Assembly: GCA_037042915.1 (NCBI GenBank) | Contig: CM073196.1 | Coordinates: 1,798,001 to 1,862,000, forward strand | Source: Auricularia sp. M13 | Taxonomy: Eukaryota; Basidiomycota; Agaricomycetes; Auriculariales; Auriculariaceae | Direction of reading: 5' to 3' | Length of the DNA stretch: 64,000 nucleotides | Part shown: piece by piece, positions 1 through 11,167 of the stretch | Numbering within the stretch: the stretch's first letter is position 1 | Layout of the letters: each line of letters opens with the position of its first letter | Made by a program: the position numbers and the translations under genes | The notes under the pieces: generated by a model | Told to the model about the DNA's origin: nothing | Seen by the model: the letters and a program-made list of their open reading frames with translations, nothing else | Database searches by the model: none

Positions 1-105
1 GCGCGTTGCTCTAGGACTTGTTATTAATTACAAGGAGAATATGACTTAGGATCGGAAACCAATGCACACATGCATTTTTGTGCAAGAAAGCAAGAGAGAC
101 GGATT

Positions 106-1027
106 TCATTCGTCGTCTTCCCTGTCGGCTCGGAAGCGCGGATTCTGCTCAATTGTTCTGAGTAAAATTGACAACTGTACTGCGACAGGGAACTTACGGC
201 TCTGTCGCCATCGTCGTCGTCGTCTCCAGGTGAGCGCGCACGTTTCGTTGAAGGTGCAGCAGCATTGGCTGCCGTCACGTGTGATCAGCAAAATAGATGT
301 ACTGGACCATCTCAACGCACCAGCTTTCCAGTCCCCACCACCCCCTGCAGGCGCGCCTGGACCAACGTCGGCATAAAGTTCCTCGCGCTCGCGACGCTTG
401 TCAGCCTGCATTTGCGCGCCCCAGCCACCGCGACCAGCGTCATAGTCTTGTCGATGTTCGTCGCGAACCTGAGCGTGCATAAGACGCGTCGTAGGAGGTA
501 GAGACGGTGAATCTCACCTGCCCGCCACTTTTGCCACGCCCAAACTGGCGTCCATCTGAGTAGCCCAGGTCGAGGTCGCAGCGCACGATGCGCTCGTCAA
601 GCTTTGTGCCGCTGACATAGCGCATGCATGCGAGGGCCTCCGCGTGCGTGTAATACTCCACGAAACAGAAACCGCAGGGCGTTCTGAGAACAAGCGCATT
701 GAGGCATGAGAACCAGTCCGTGGCTGAAGCGACGGATTTACTTTGTATTTCTGTCGAGCCCCATGATAATTCGCTTTATGCCACCACCCTCTTCGGGGTT
801 CGTGCAGCGCGAGAAGAGCTCGTATATTTGCTCTTCAGTTGTGTAAAAACTCAGGTTGCCGACCTAGATAGTAGCACCGTTCAGACGACCGAGCCACCGA
901 GCCAGAGCAAGCGCACATAGAGCGTGGTGGAACGCGAAAGCTGCTCTAACTGACGCTGTCTGTCGATTCTGTGCTGCGAGTCCTTATAGCCCGAGGCCGA
1001 GTCCAGCGGTTGCACGACATGCGCCAT
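106..1027 (-). CDS. CBC2: Nuclear cap-binding protein subunit 2 (CBP20)
   Basis: Small subunit of the nuclear cap-binding complex; with CBP80 it binds the 7-methylguanosine cap of new transcripts and supports splicing, export and decay. The protein is spread over about six exons. It starts [16 protein letters not shown] at 1027, then one RRM with RNP2-like [15 protein letters not shown]1-like [15 protein letters not shown], and the family-specific block [15 protein letters not shown] followed by [19 protein letters not shown], which is close to invariant in CBP20. An eight-residue insert (TNPEEGGG) lies in the RRM before [13 protein letters not shown]. The tail is Gly/Pro-rich and then acidic, ending DREDDE. 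The stop is at 106-108. All introns are short GT-AG; no frame problem was seen. The gene diverges from the kinesin gene with 137 bp between start codons. Identity is secure from the motif order; the exact edges of the small 3' exons are inferred. Confidence 0.93.
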
Positions 1028-1164
1028 TGAAAGAGAGGCGGAAGCAACCGGCGCAACATCTCCGCTTGTGGCCTCGCAACCACTCTTCTTTATACCCACT
1101 GCTCGCTATTCCCTCCCGTGTCGGCCTCCCATTAGACTGACTTAGACCCTCCGCCCGCCCGACC
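1028..1164. promoter_or_regulatory. Shared divergent promoter, CBC2 / kinesin-1
   Basis: These 137 bp separate the start codons of two head-to-head genes, so the 5' UTRs and core promoters of both must lie here or overlap the neighbouring first exons. The plus side reads into a pyrimidine-rich stretch just before the kinesin ATG, as is common for fungal start regions. I see no clear TATA box. Confidence 0.5.
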
Positions 1165-4100
1165 ATGGCTTCGACGAACATCAAGGTCGTCTGCAGGTCA
1201 GTGCGCGCCCGGCCGCCCCCCAGCACGCCGCCAGGACTCATGGCCGCCCAGGTTCCGGCCGCCCAACTCGCTCGAGCTGCGCGAAGGCGGCGACATCGTC
1301 GTTTCGTTCGACGAAAACCTCAAGACCGTCCAGCTCAAGAACGCGCAGCTCACCACAGGGCCAGAGAAGGATGGCTTCACGTTTGACCGCGTGTTCCCCA
1401 TGGGCACGAAGCAGGTCGAGATCTTCGAATACGGTGTCAAGGAGTGAGTCTATGGCTGTCATGCACGGCTCTGCCGCCTGCCGCTTACCATTGCATCCGC
1501 CCAGTATTGTAAAGGGTGCGTCGGCCGTCTTTGCTGCGCCCGGTGCCACCCACGCGTCCTCACAACGCGTCTTGCCGCAGATGTGCTGGATGGATACAAC
1601 GGCACCGTCTTTGCCTACGGCCAGACCGGCTCGGGAAAGACGTTTACCATGATGGTGCGTACCCAACAGACGCACTGCGCGCAATGCTGACAATTTTTTC
1701 CGTTTCGCGATTATTCACAGGGTGCCGATATCGACTCGCCCGACCTCAAGGGCATAATACCTCGGATAACGGAGCAGATCTTCACATCCATCCTCGAATC
1801 CGATGCTAGCATCGAGTACATGGTCAAGGTCTCGTACATGGAGATCTATCTCGAGCGTATACGAGATCTCCTTGCCCGTGCGTCACTGCCTCATGTCCTC
1901 GTCGTGTCTTCACCCGACGCTCACGCCGCCCTTATCACATGTAGCGCAAAACGACAACTTGCCGATTCACGAAGAAAAGTCCAAGGGCGTATACATCAAG
2001 GGTCTCTCGGATTACTATGTCAGCAACGCTCGCGAGGTATACGAGATTATGAGGCAGGGTGGTAACGCTCGTGTTGTCACTGCTACCAGTACGTCCGCTT
2101 CAAATTTCTTCTATGTTGTCTAACACGCGGCAGACATGAACGCGGAGAGTTCACGGTCACATTCCATTTTCCTCATCACCATCCAGCAACGAAACGTCGA
2201 GACCGGTGCCGCAAAGGCTGGTAATCTCTACCTTGTCGATCTTGCCGGTTCGGAGAAGGTCGGTAAGACTGGCGCGTCTGGACAGACGTTGGAGGAGGCG
2301 AAGAAGATCAACAAGTCTCTCTCCGCGCTCGGCATGGTCATTAATGCTCTTACGGACGGAAAGGTAGACATGAACCTATCCCTCATCAAAATTATCTAAC
2401 CAACATCCCCAGTCGACGCACGTCCCGTATCGTGACTCGAAGCTCACGCGTATCTTGCAAGAGTCTCTTGGTGGCAACTCGCGAACGACACTCATTATCA
2501 ACTGCTCGCCTTCTGCGTACAACGAGCAAGAAACCCTTGGCACTCTACGTTTTGGCATGCGCGCTAAGTCCATCAAGAACACGGCGCGCGTCAACGCCGA
2601 GCTTTCTCCCGCAGAGCTCAAGGCTCTTGTCAAGAAGGCGCAGGCTGCCGCAACTTCCTACCAGGCGTACATCAACCTCCTGGAAGCGGAAGTGGCCATC
2701 TGGCGTGCTGGTGGTCATGTTCAGCAGGCAGACTGGGCCACGGCTGAGAAGGCTGGGGCCCCGATACTCAGCTCTGCGAAGAAGGCACCGCCGGCTACTC
2801 CTTCGTCGACGCGGTCTGCAACACCTCTCAACCCAGCAGTGGAGAGCCTGCGTGGCGATCTGGAGAGCCGACCACAGACGCCGACTGTCATTGGCTTGGA
2901 GAAGGATGAGCGAGAGGAGTTCTTGAAGCGCGAGAACGAACTCAGTGACCAGGTTGCCGAGAAGGAGGCTGCCTTGCAGGCGCAGGAGAAGCTGGTCCGT
3001 GAGATCAAGGAGGAGCTTGCCTTTATCAAGGAGCAAGAATCTGCTGCGTCTAAGGTTGGTATTCATTCGAATGGTCGGTACCATTACTGACTGCAGTATA
3101 TAGGAGAACAAGGCGCTGTCGACTCAGCTCAGCGAGCTTCGTTTGCAGCTCGAACGCCTCGATTACGACAATAAGGAGAGCGTTATCACGATCGACATCC
3201 TCAAGGAGCAGAACGCGGACCTGACCAACGAGCTCGAGGAACTCCGCAAGAACATCGCGGAGGTCAAGGCCGCTCAGAAGGATGCGTCCGCGGAGGACAA
3301 GGAGAAGAAGAAGGCCGAGAAGATGGCGCTTATGATGGCCAAGCTGGACACTCAGGGCGCCTTCTCCGAGAAGGACGAGCAGCTGCGCGCTGCGCTCGGG
3401 AAGCTTGACGCCATTGATACGGACGCTGGCACGTCAACCCTCAGCGCGGACGACGTGAACCTCGTTCGTCGGCAGCTTGTGGATGGCCAGGCGCTCGTCC
3501 GCGACACTGTGGATAGGCTGCGGCAGAGCCAGGAGGAGAACGTGCTCATCCTTCGTCGGAAGGATGAGCTTGAGCAGCGGTTATCTACGTTGGAGGCCGA
3601 GTACGAGGAATTGCTCGGTATGAGTTGTGCACCAGGAATGCTGTGGCTTGATGATAGCTGACCAACATGCGGGCGTGTTCAGAGAAGACCATTCATGACG
3701 AGGAAACGAGCAATGTCGATATCGCCGAATCAATGGCTGAGCTCAAGGTTCGTTCTGCCTATCTTCACACTGCGGCGTGGCCTCGTGTTGACCACGTTTT
3801 TCATTTTCAGAGTAAACTCGAGGCTCAGTACAGCGCGAAGCGCGAAGCACACCTCAACGAGGTGTCCGACCTCCGGCAACAGCTGGAGCTCAAGACGAAT
3901 GAAATTCGCAACCTCAACTCGAACATGGAGAGCCTCAAGAGCATCAATGAAGAGTTGAAGGTGAGACCGCGCTTCTCATGACGTTCCATATGCTAGGCAC
4001 TGATCGTCGCGGCCATCTGTCAGCGCGCATTCGCCGTCACGTCTGCTGGTATCGAGGGCGGCAAGAACTTGGCCGAGAGCGCCCGTGACCTCGAACGTAC

Positions 4101-4995
4101 TCGCAAGGCGATCAACGTCCAACTGGCCGAGTTCGACGGCGTTAAGAAGTCGTTGATGCGGGATCTTCAGAACCGCTGTGAGAAGGTGCGGTATCAGTTT
4201 CCAGGATGCCATCAGCGTGGCTTAGCGATTGCCTATGCGGCGCTGCAGGTCGTCGAGTTGGAAATTCAGCTGGACGAGATGAAGGAGCAATACAACAACG
4301 TGATTCGCAACTCGAACAGCAAGCAGCAACAGAAGAAGATGGCCTTCCTCGAGCGCAACCTGGAGCAGCTTACACTTGTTCAGAAGCAGGTCCGTACAGG
4401 ATTACGTCGGATTTATTCGGCGAGAAGCACGTGCTCGAACGTGAAACGCTAAAATGCTTCGCAGCTTGTCGATCAGAACTCCGCGTTAAAGAAGGAGGCT
4501 GGCATTGCAGAACGCAAGCTGCTTGCCCGTAACGAGCGCATCCAGAATCTTGAGGCCTTGCTGCAGGACGCGGACCGGCGCTTGGCTGTCCAGAACCAGA
4601 AGTTCGAAGCGCAGTTGCAGGCCGTGCGCGAGCGCCTGGATCAGGCTCGGGGTACGTATCGCGCCAGCCCACCGGGCCGGTCATGACGCACGCATAATGC
4701 CTGACGCTTCTTTTCCCACAGCGCAAAAGACGGCGAACAGCACTTCACTGAATTTCGGCCGCATCGCCAAACCGCTGCGTGGTGGTGGCGGCGCGGTCGC
4801 GGCCGCAGGGGCGGGACCGGGGTCCTTCCTGTCTGGCGGGGCGCCGTCGAGTAACCCGCTGGCGAGAATCCAGGAAGATTCCAGCGCGTCCTGTGAGTCT
4901 GAATCCGCTGAGAAATGGATTTATTGCTTGCTAACGAATCGCATATAGCCAAGCGCGCCTCGTGGTTCTTCTCGTCGGGTCGTGCAGGCAGTTAG
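1165..4995 (+). CDS. Conventional kinesin heavy chain (kinesin-1)
   Basis: Plus-end-directed microtubule motor that moves vesicles, nuclei and other cargo in hyphae. The ATG at 1165 opens [17 protein letters not shown]. The motor domain (about residues 1-330) has the P-loop [11 protein letters not shown], switch [12 protein letters not shown], switch [17 protein letters not shown] and the microtubule-binding [14 protein letters not shown] block. Long coiled coils follow (Glu/Lys/Leu-rich, roughly 2.6-4.65 kb). The distal stalk carries a fungal kinesin-1 signature ([17 protein letters not shown]), then the tail IAK motif ([11 protein letters not shown]) used in autoinhibition and cargo control. 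It ends SGRAGS at 4993-4995. About a dozen 45-60 nt introns interrupt a protein of about 960 residues. All exons join in frame, so the gene looks functional. It shares a 137-bp divergent promoter with CBC2. Confidence 0.96.
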
Positions 4996-5451
4996 AGGAT
5001 GAGGATCTGGATTTCTCTATTTTTACGCGTTCCTTTTTGTTTACCTGCTCCATCGATATCGACGCGCATTGTAATGAACAGTACCTATGCATACGGGACA
5101 GCGCGCGAGAGTGTGATGTGAGTGGGAGAGGCGTTCGGCTGTCGTTGAGGCAGTGGTCGCTTAAGAGGGCGTGCTTTGTGTTCAATTCAGTTTTACGTCT
5201 GCCGCCATCATTTTCGAGCTCAACCCGCCGCCCGTTTTTTCATTAGACCTTGGCTAATTGTCACTTTCGTTTGCCCTCGCCCCCGCCGTTGTCTCTCCCT
5301 GCGCCACGTCCAGTCACGCGCACGCTGTGAGCTGCACGCCACCTGGTCGATTTAACGCGTTACTTAGAATGTGCGTCCTGAGCCACCGACTCCTCGCGGA
5401 GGACGACCCACCCAGCTTTTACTGACTCAAGCCTGCTTAAGAGCATACTAA
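4996..5451. other. Intergenic: kinesin 3' end and PUF promoter
   Basis: A 456-bp spacer between two genes on the same strand. The first part is AT-richer and probably holds the kinesin 3' UTR. The part from about 5200 to 5320 is rich in C and T, a usual fungal promoter feature. A short open frame on each strand matches nothing and has no conserved motif. I see no RNA gene or repeat. Confidence 0.5.
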
Positions 5452-8400
5452 ATGGCCAATCCTCAAAACGGCGCAACGTCCAGGAAGCCCTCCGGCTCGT
5501 CGTCCCAGTCGCGTGGACACTCGCCATCCGCGTCGCCAAGTGCTGTACGTCTTGAATCTCGAACTGCGCGTAATAACTTACGCGTATTTCGATTCTCCTT
5601 TGCCTGCTCCCACGTTCTGCATGCAGGGCCCTGGTCAACATAAGCTCTCTGCGCCTCCAGCCGTTTTTGGCGGTGCTTTAGGCGCGGGCGTCGGCCTCAA
5701 GGGTCTCAACGGCAGTTGGCAGGTGCGTTTTTGGTCCTGCACAAATCTCGGACGATGCGGACTGAGCGCGTATGATGTCTGCAGGTCTGGGGCAACGGGA
5801 ACGCAGGCTCCAAGCGAACAGCGTCCATTTCATCCGCCGCGAGCGTGCAAGACCCAGCCCAGGCTGACAACGCGTTTCGTTCGTCCATGGGTGATCCTAC
5901 GTGGTCGTCCCCGCGTGCCGCAGGTACCTGGGAGCCAGGCGCAGGTCCCGAATGGAACGTCGATGTCGGCAGCCCCCAGAAAAAAGAGGCCGGTCAAATT
6001 GTTCGTCTCAGTGCCTATCGCGCAGTTACAAGCTTCTTGACACATCTCCCTATCAGGAAACACACTCCCCGAGCCACTCCTTCAGCTTGCAGCAAGCCCG
6101 CCATCGGCAGGCTGCGGCCGCTCACGCTCTCAACGGCGTGCGCGTCGTCGGGCTCGCCGGTGCGGAGGAGGACCAGCGTGCCAATCCCGTGAGTGGCGCC
6201 TTCAGGGCATCGGCAGATTGACTGAATGTTGATGTCGTGTCCAAAGCGGTTTGAAAAAGAGCCCAGCACGCAGGCTAGGTTCTCCGCAGGGTCATCGCCA
6301 TCAAAACCCTTCGGCGGTTCGTTCAACTCCGCGCCAGTTGTCAACAATGGCGCGTCGTCTCAAGCAGAACATGATTTGACCGTTGGTTTGCGAAATATGT
6401 CTTTGGAAGACGAATATTCCTCCGGACAGCCCTACCGCAACGCGCCCGCTAACGTATCGGTATCTGGTGTCCCCGCAACTGCGCCGCTCGTTCCGCAGAT
6501 TCGTGGACCACCTCCAATGCAGGCCGGTCCCCGTCCGGCGTTTAATGGCTATGCGCAGCCGGGCGATTACTCTGCATACTACAGCGGGACACCAGGGCGG
6601 GATGCCTTTCCCGATTACACTCAATTCCCGTACGAGTCGTATCGGAGCACTCCCGACCCTTCGCTGTACGGCTCACCAGCGTTGCACAGCGCTCCCTCTA
6701 GTCTCTACCCTACGCCTCAGAGCATGCACCCGCATGAGCTACAACGGAGCCCATCGGCTATTTTCTACGACTACGCCAACCAGGCGACGGCCCCGCCATC
6801 GCCGTATTATTACCCTTCACCCCAAGCTATGGTATTCCACCGTCCCCATGCGCAACATTCACCTATGGCAACGGGACCAATCGCGTTGGGTCAACCTCCC
6901 GCGGTCGCCGACAAGCCGAGAGAAATGCCTGTAGGTCCTACACGTACCGATGAGCTTCTTGTTTCTGATTGCCACAGTACTCGATGCAACAGCAGCAACA
7001 TCTCTCTCACCAGAATTTGCTGCTTCAGGCATCGATGCGGCCCCCACCGTCTCCCCTTCCGCCAATGTTCGGCGCGCCCCTCGACTACTCACAGCAACTA
7101 CCTCTCGTGATGGGTTCGATGGTTCCTCCCGGCACGCCCGTCTACGGTCCTGCAGGGTCGCAGCCTATGCACATGTTTCATAACGCGAGAGGCCCTCGAC
7201 GCGATGATGGCCCTGCAGCGTTGAGGAGCCCCCTTCTGGACGAGTTCCGAGCGAACAAGACGCGGAAATGGGAACTACGCGTGAGTGTCGAGGTACTCCG
7301 CGGAGAACATCATTTGACGAACCACATGACTTCTACGTCCATACAGGATATATTCGGTTTTATCGTAGAGTTTAGCGGAGACCAGCACGGTTCTCGTTTC
7401 ATCCAGCAGAAACTCGAGAGCGCTACGAGCGAGGAGAAACAAGTCGTATTCGACGAGATTGTCCCCGAGAGCGCGTTGCAGCTGATCCAGGATGTTTTTG
7501 GCAACTACGTGAGCATTGACTTGCTGATTAACTTTTACCTTGCCCGTTCTGATTTCTATCCCGCAGGTGATCCAGAAGCTGTTCGAGTATGGCACGCAGG
7601 TGCAGAAGACTGCATTGGCGCATACGATGGAAAACCACATCCTGCAACTGTCCCTCCAGATGTATGGATGCAGAGTGGTGCAGAAGGTGTGCCAATTACC
7701 TAAATGTTTAGATATCAGCCTCACCCTGTCCGTCAGGCGATCGAGTACATCTTGCCAGAGCAGCAAGCGTCGTTCGTCAAAGAGTTAGAAGGCCATGTAA
7801 TCAAAATCGTCATGGACGCCAACGGCAACCATGTATGTATTGCTATCTTCTTGCCGCATAGCGCCTATCTCTCACTCGACTACAGGTTATTCAGAAGCTT
7901 ATTGAGCGCGTCAGCCCAGAACGGCTCGGCTTTGTGCATAGCTTCCGAGGAAGTGTGTACGAGCTGTCGACCCACCCCTTCGGTTGCCGGGTACTCCAGC
8001 GCTGCTTCGAATATCTCTCCGACGATCAGACCCGCCCTCTTCTCGACGAGCTACACAAGTACACGTCCAACTTAATGCAAGACCAGTTCGGCGTGCGTAT
8101 TCATCTCAGCTTCCTACTGCGCGTCAACTCTTACGCTGGCTTCTAGAACTACGTGGTTCAATTTGTTCTTGAGCATGGGAAGCCTGAAGATAGGATGCTG
8201 ATTATATCGAGGCTTCGCGGGCAGATGCTGCACATGGCGAAGCACAAATTTGCTTCCAACGTTTGTGAGAAGGCGCTCATCACGGCCGACGAGGAGAATC
8301 AGCGTCTCCTCATTGACGAGATCATGACGCCGCGCGCCGACGGCTTCAGCCCAGTCGTGACCATGATGAAGGACCAGTTTGCCAGTTCGTATACATCGTC

Positions 8401-8632
8401 CACTATTCCTATCGTTCTAATCACCTATTCAGACTACGTTCTTCAACGAGCGCTGAGCGTCGCCACTGGCGAGCAGAAGAAGCAACTCGTTGCGCTCGTT
8501 CGGTCGCACCTGACGAACATGAAGCGCTATTCGAGCAACTACACCAAGCACCTCGTCGCCAGTGAGTCCGTGACCAGTTACACGATCACATTGCTGACCA
8601 TTTCACCAGTTGAGCGCCTCGTGAACTCGTAG
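5452..8632 (+). CDS. Pumilio/PUF family RNA-binding protein (Puf3/PUM class)
   Basis: Post-transcriptional regulator that binds 3' UTR elements and promotes decay or localisation of target mRNAs. The ATG at 5452 opens [16 protein letters not shown] long disordered N-terminal part rich in Ser, Pro, Gln, Tyr and Gly (about 5.45-7.25 kb) precedes eight PUF repeats (7.35-8.63 kb). The base-contact triplets are visible in order: [55 protein letters not shown]. These are the classic Pumilio set, so by the established PUF code repeats 8 to 1 should read UGUANAUA. The sequence ends IERLVNS with the stop at 8630-8632. About ten short introns join in frame. Assignment to the Puf3 group rather than another fungal PUF group rests on the repeat code only. 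Confidence 0.93.
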
Positions 8633-9079
8633 AAGCTGCAGGTCACCAGGCCCTCATCAGGCCCCTATAATCAGCCATATACTCATCCGTAATCTTTCTG
8701 GTCATTTCCCTATGCATTATACATCCTCACTGCAGACACCCATTATAATATTCACCTCGCATCTCCGCCAGTCCCGTCGCATCGTCATCATATCTCATCC
8801 CGATTCTCGCGTCGCGTCACAAAATCCTTGCTGTTGCGATTGGATAATATATACAGCACCGTATCCTCGTCGTATCCGTACCCTCGTCTCCCCCTCCGCA
8901 TCTGCCGCTCTCCCCTCTTGGTTGCAAAGAACTCTGCCCCCGTCGCACCCTCGCCGCCTGTTTGCTCTCCAGCTGCTCTCACTTGCGTAGCAGAAATGAT
9001 GCGTAATGCAACAATCCATTTGACAATTAAGCTACGTATACAGTAGTACTGGTAGTAAGCAATAAGGTCGGCTTCGGCA
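8633..9079. other. Intergenic between convergent PUF and cyclin genes
   Basis: A 447-bp spacer holding both 3' UTRs. It contains long C/T-rich runs (about 8745-8960) and an AT-rich stretch near 8840. No conserved protein, RNA gene or repeat is visible; the short open frames on both strands are low complexity. Confidence 0.5.
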
Positions 9080-9740
9080 TCACTGCCTCGTGGCCAGTTG
9101 CCGTTGCTGGTATGTTGTCAGTACGGACTGCTTAAAAGTAGCAAGCTCTTCTGGAGTGGTGTTGAGTTTCCATTTTAGGTCGCAACAAAAGTCGCGCGTG
9201 AACGCATTTAGCTCCCGCTCGCTGAATAGGTTTTGAGCGGCAATGCACCAAGAACCAGTGCTGAAAGTGTCGTCGCAGAGCATCCCACTGGACACCATAT
9301 ATGCTGTAATGAACAATTCGTAGGCAGAATGCCCTTGCCCACCAGACGCGCGAACACCCGCCAGCCTCGAGAGTAAGAGAAGAGCAGCGAAGAGGACCCA
9401 ATCGGGCCGCCGAGTGAGATACAATGCATAGGCAATGAAATGTGGGAGATCAGGAGGCTGGGCGGGAGAGGAAGACTGGGATGAAAGCGGCCAATTATGC
9501 GTTTGTTTCGCACGAGGGAAGAGATTGTTGATGAAGTCGGCAGCCATTGTTGCACGCTCCCTATGAGTATAAAACGACCCCGGACCACCCACCTGTGCGG
9601 CACGTTAAATGAATCACCACCGGTTCAAGGAAGGGACTGACCATGGCCGGTGTGAGAGTTTGTTGCGGGTGCATGATAGCAGGTGGCAATGACGCGTCGC
9701 CAGATGGGTGAGGAGCGTTCCCTTGGTTGTATCCAGACAT
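9080..9740 (-). CDS. Cyclin N-terminal-domain protein, PCL/PHO80-like
   Basis: Regulatory partner of a cyclin-dependent kinase; in fungi this short cyclin class pairs with Pho85-type kinases. Two exons: the first opens MSGYNQGNAPHPSGD at 9740 and is a short Pro/Gln-rich lead, the second begins VGGPGSFYTHRERATMAADF after a ~50-nt intron. The cyclin box is recognisable from LPHFIAYALYLTRRPDWVLF, then LLLLSRLAGVRA, AYELFITAYMVSSGMLCDDTF, SWCIAAQNLFSERELNAF and DFCCDLKWKLN. It is about 200 residues long, so only one cyclin fold is present. The stop is at 9080-9082. No frame problem was seen. The partner kinase and cell-cycle role are not shown by the sequence. Confidence 0.82.
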
Positions 9741-10062
9741 CTTGATGCAAATATGGAGGTACGCGCAATATGTCGGCTACGAGCACGGGCAGGAATTGGG
9801 CGTGTGGTCCTGATGTGGCTAAAGCGCAACAGAGCACTACGTGGAGGGAGAGGCGCGCGAACGTGAGGAGATCAAGTCCAACCTTGTGGAAGCACTGGGC
9901 ATTGAGGCATGAGAGCTGCGGCTTAAATACCAGCGCACGGTGGTAGGTGGTCAATATTGTGGTGGGCGGCGCATCCCGAAGCGGACCAAATCTCGTTCCA
10001 CGAAGCACAGAATGTTCGAAGTACCTGAAGCGGTTGTTGACGTGACCGTTCATAGATACAAA
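9741..10062. other. Intergenic: sirtuin 3' end and cyclin promoter
   Basis: A 322-bp spacer between two minus-strand genes. An open minus frame of 142 codons crosses it (9625-10053), but it runs into the cyclin first exon in another frame and shows no known motif, so I treat it as promoter and UTR. Nothing else is visible. Confidence 0.45.
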
Positions 10063-11033
10063 CTATTGTGCTGACGTATCAAATAATATCTGCGGTAGAG
10101 TCACTTCGCATGGCCCCAGGAAGAGAAAGTCCGCGATTTCATCACCCTCCGTTCGCGCCAGGTTGAAGATAGCAACCTTGCCGTGGCCAGAAACTTCATG
10201 TGCGAACGCAGCTGCGGGATACACCTATGGGAGTAGTAAACGATAAATGGCCAACCTGGAAATGTACACTAAGTCGAGCACGGACCGTTGAAGATGACCC
10301 AATGACAAGGCAGAGATCGCTTCGTCGACCGCGGCCCAGATTTCCCGCAAATGATGAGGAATTTCCTCAAACCAGACGACGCCCGGACGAAGCAGTTGTC
10401 CGCAGTGCTTACAATGCGGCAAGTCGTCAAGTGAGCATTGCGTATCGGGACTGCTGGTCCCAAAGGGTGGGATCAGAGGTGATGACGGGTTGTGTTCACG
10501 AACCCCACAGCCTGTACACAAGGTGTCCAGCACCCTTCCGTGCATCTCAAATAAAGGCGCATCCAAGACAGCCACGCGATCAGAGACCTGAGCTTGTTGC
10601 TGCTGAAGAACGATCGCCGCGGCGCGCGAGCACAAACCATCGATATTCTGAGTCACCAAAGTAAAGCGGGCCAACGGGGCTAGTACCGCACGCAGAGTTG
10701 GGACGCGGAGCATTGCCAAAGCCAATGTGCGGCGTTCGGTTCGGCATGCATGACAGCCTCGCGAGTGCCATGGTAGAATTGCCAGACTCGAATGGGATCC
10801 TCTGCAAAAGCCTTGGGGTTCGCGAGCTTGGAGACATCATTCTGGACCCAGACGCCGTCTGGGCCCCGCCATGTAGTGATCCCTGGGGGTCCGTAGTGTA
10901 AATGCTGAGGGAAAGCAACCTGAAACGGCGGCTTACCCGACCCCGCCGAAAGACCAGCGCCGGTAATTGCAACGACATTCTTCGCCTGACGCAGCGCCTG
11001 TCTGAAGGCGTGAGTGTCTGACGATGGTGCCAT
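10063..11033 (-). CDS. Sirtuin, class III SIRT5-like NAD-dependent protein deacylase
   Basis: Removes acyl groups from lysine using NAD. It starts [16 protein letters not shown] at 11033. Visible motifs in order: NAD-binding [12 protein letters not shown], an intron, then [11 protein letters not shown]; the SIRT5-type stretch [25 protein letters not shown]; catalytic His in FEMHGRV; zinc cysteines CTGCG and [24 protein letters not shown]; and after a 61-nt intron [11 protein letters not shown] to [17 protein letters not shown], stop 10063-10065. Two frame shifts, near 10724 and 10318-10320, are each explained by one missing base, and the protein is conserved on both sides of each. I read this as assembly error, although a young pseudogene is possible. 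The SIRT5 substrate motif Tyr-x-x-Arg reads Tyr-His-Gly-Thr here (see findings). It diverges from SEC16 with 134 bp between starts. Confidence 0.88.
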
Positions 11034-11167
11034 GGTGTTGCGGACACTGGCAGCAGCAGTGTCACGGATTCGGACAGTCCGGCGCGCAAACAAACACGCG
11101 TCTGTCCAGCGAGTCTTGAAAGCTCCACGTCGCGGCCGCCGCCGTCTGCCCAGCGCTGCTATCCGCC
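11034..11167. promoter_or_regulatory. Shared divergent promoter, sirtuin / SEC16
   Basis: These 134 bp separate the start codons of the sirtuin (-) and SEC16 (+). The segment is GC-rich with no evident TATA box. The minus frame stays open upstream of the sirtuin ATG, so a longer N-terminus cannot be fully ruled out, but it would overlap SEC16 coding sequence. Confidence 0.45.

Noticed and set aside
9625-10053. A 142-codon minus-strand open frame upstream of the cyclin
   Set aside because: It overlaps the cyclin first exon in another frame, has no known motif, and fits promoter and 5' UTR better.
10063-11033. Sirtuin frame shifts as programmed frameshifting or true gene decay
   Set aside because: Similar one-base gaps occur in several unrelated essential genes in the window and no frameshift signal is conserved, so sequence error is simpler.
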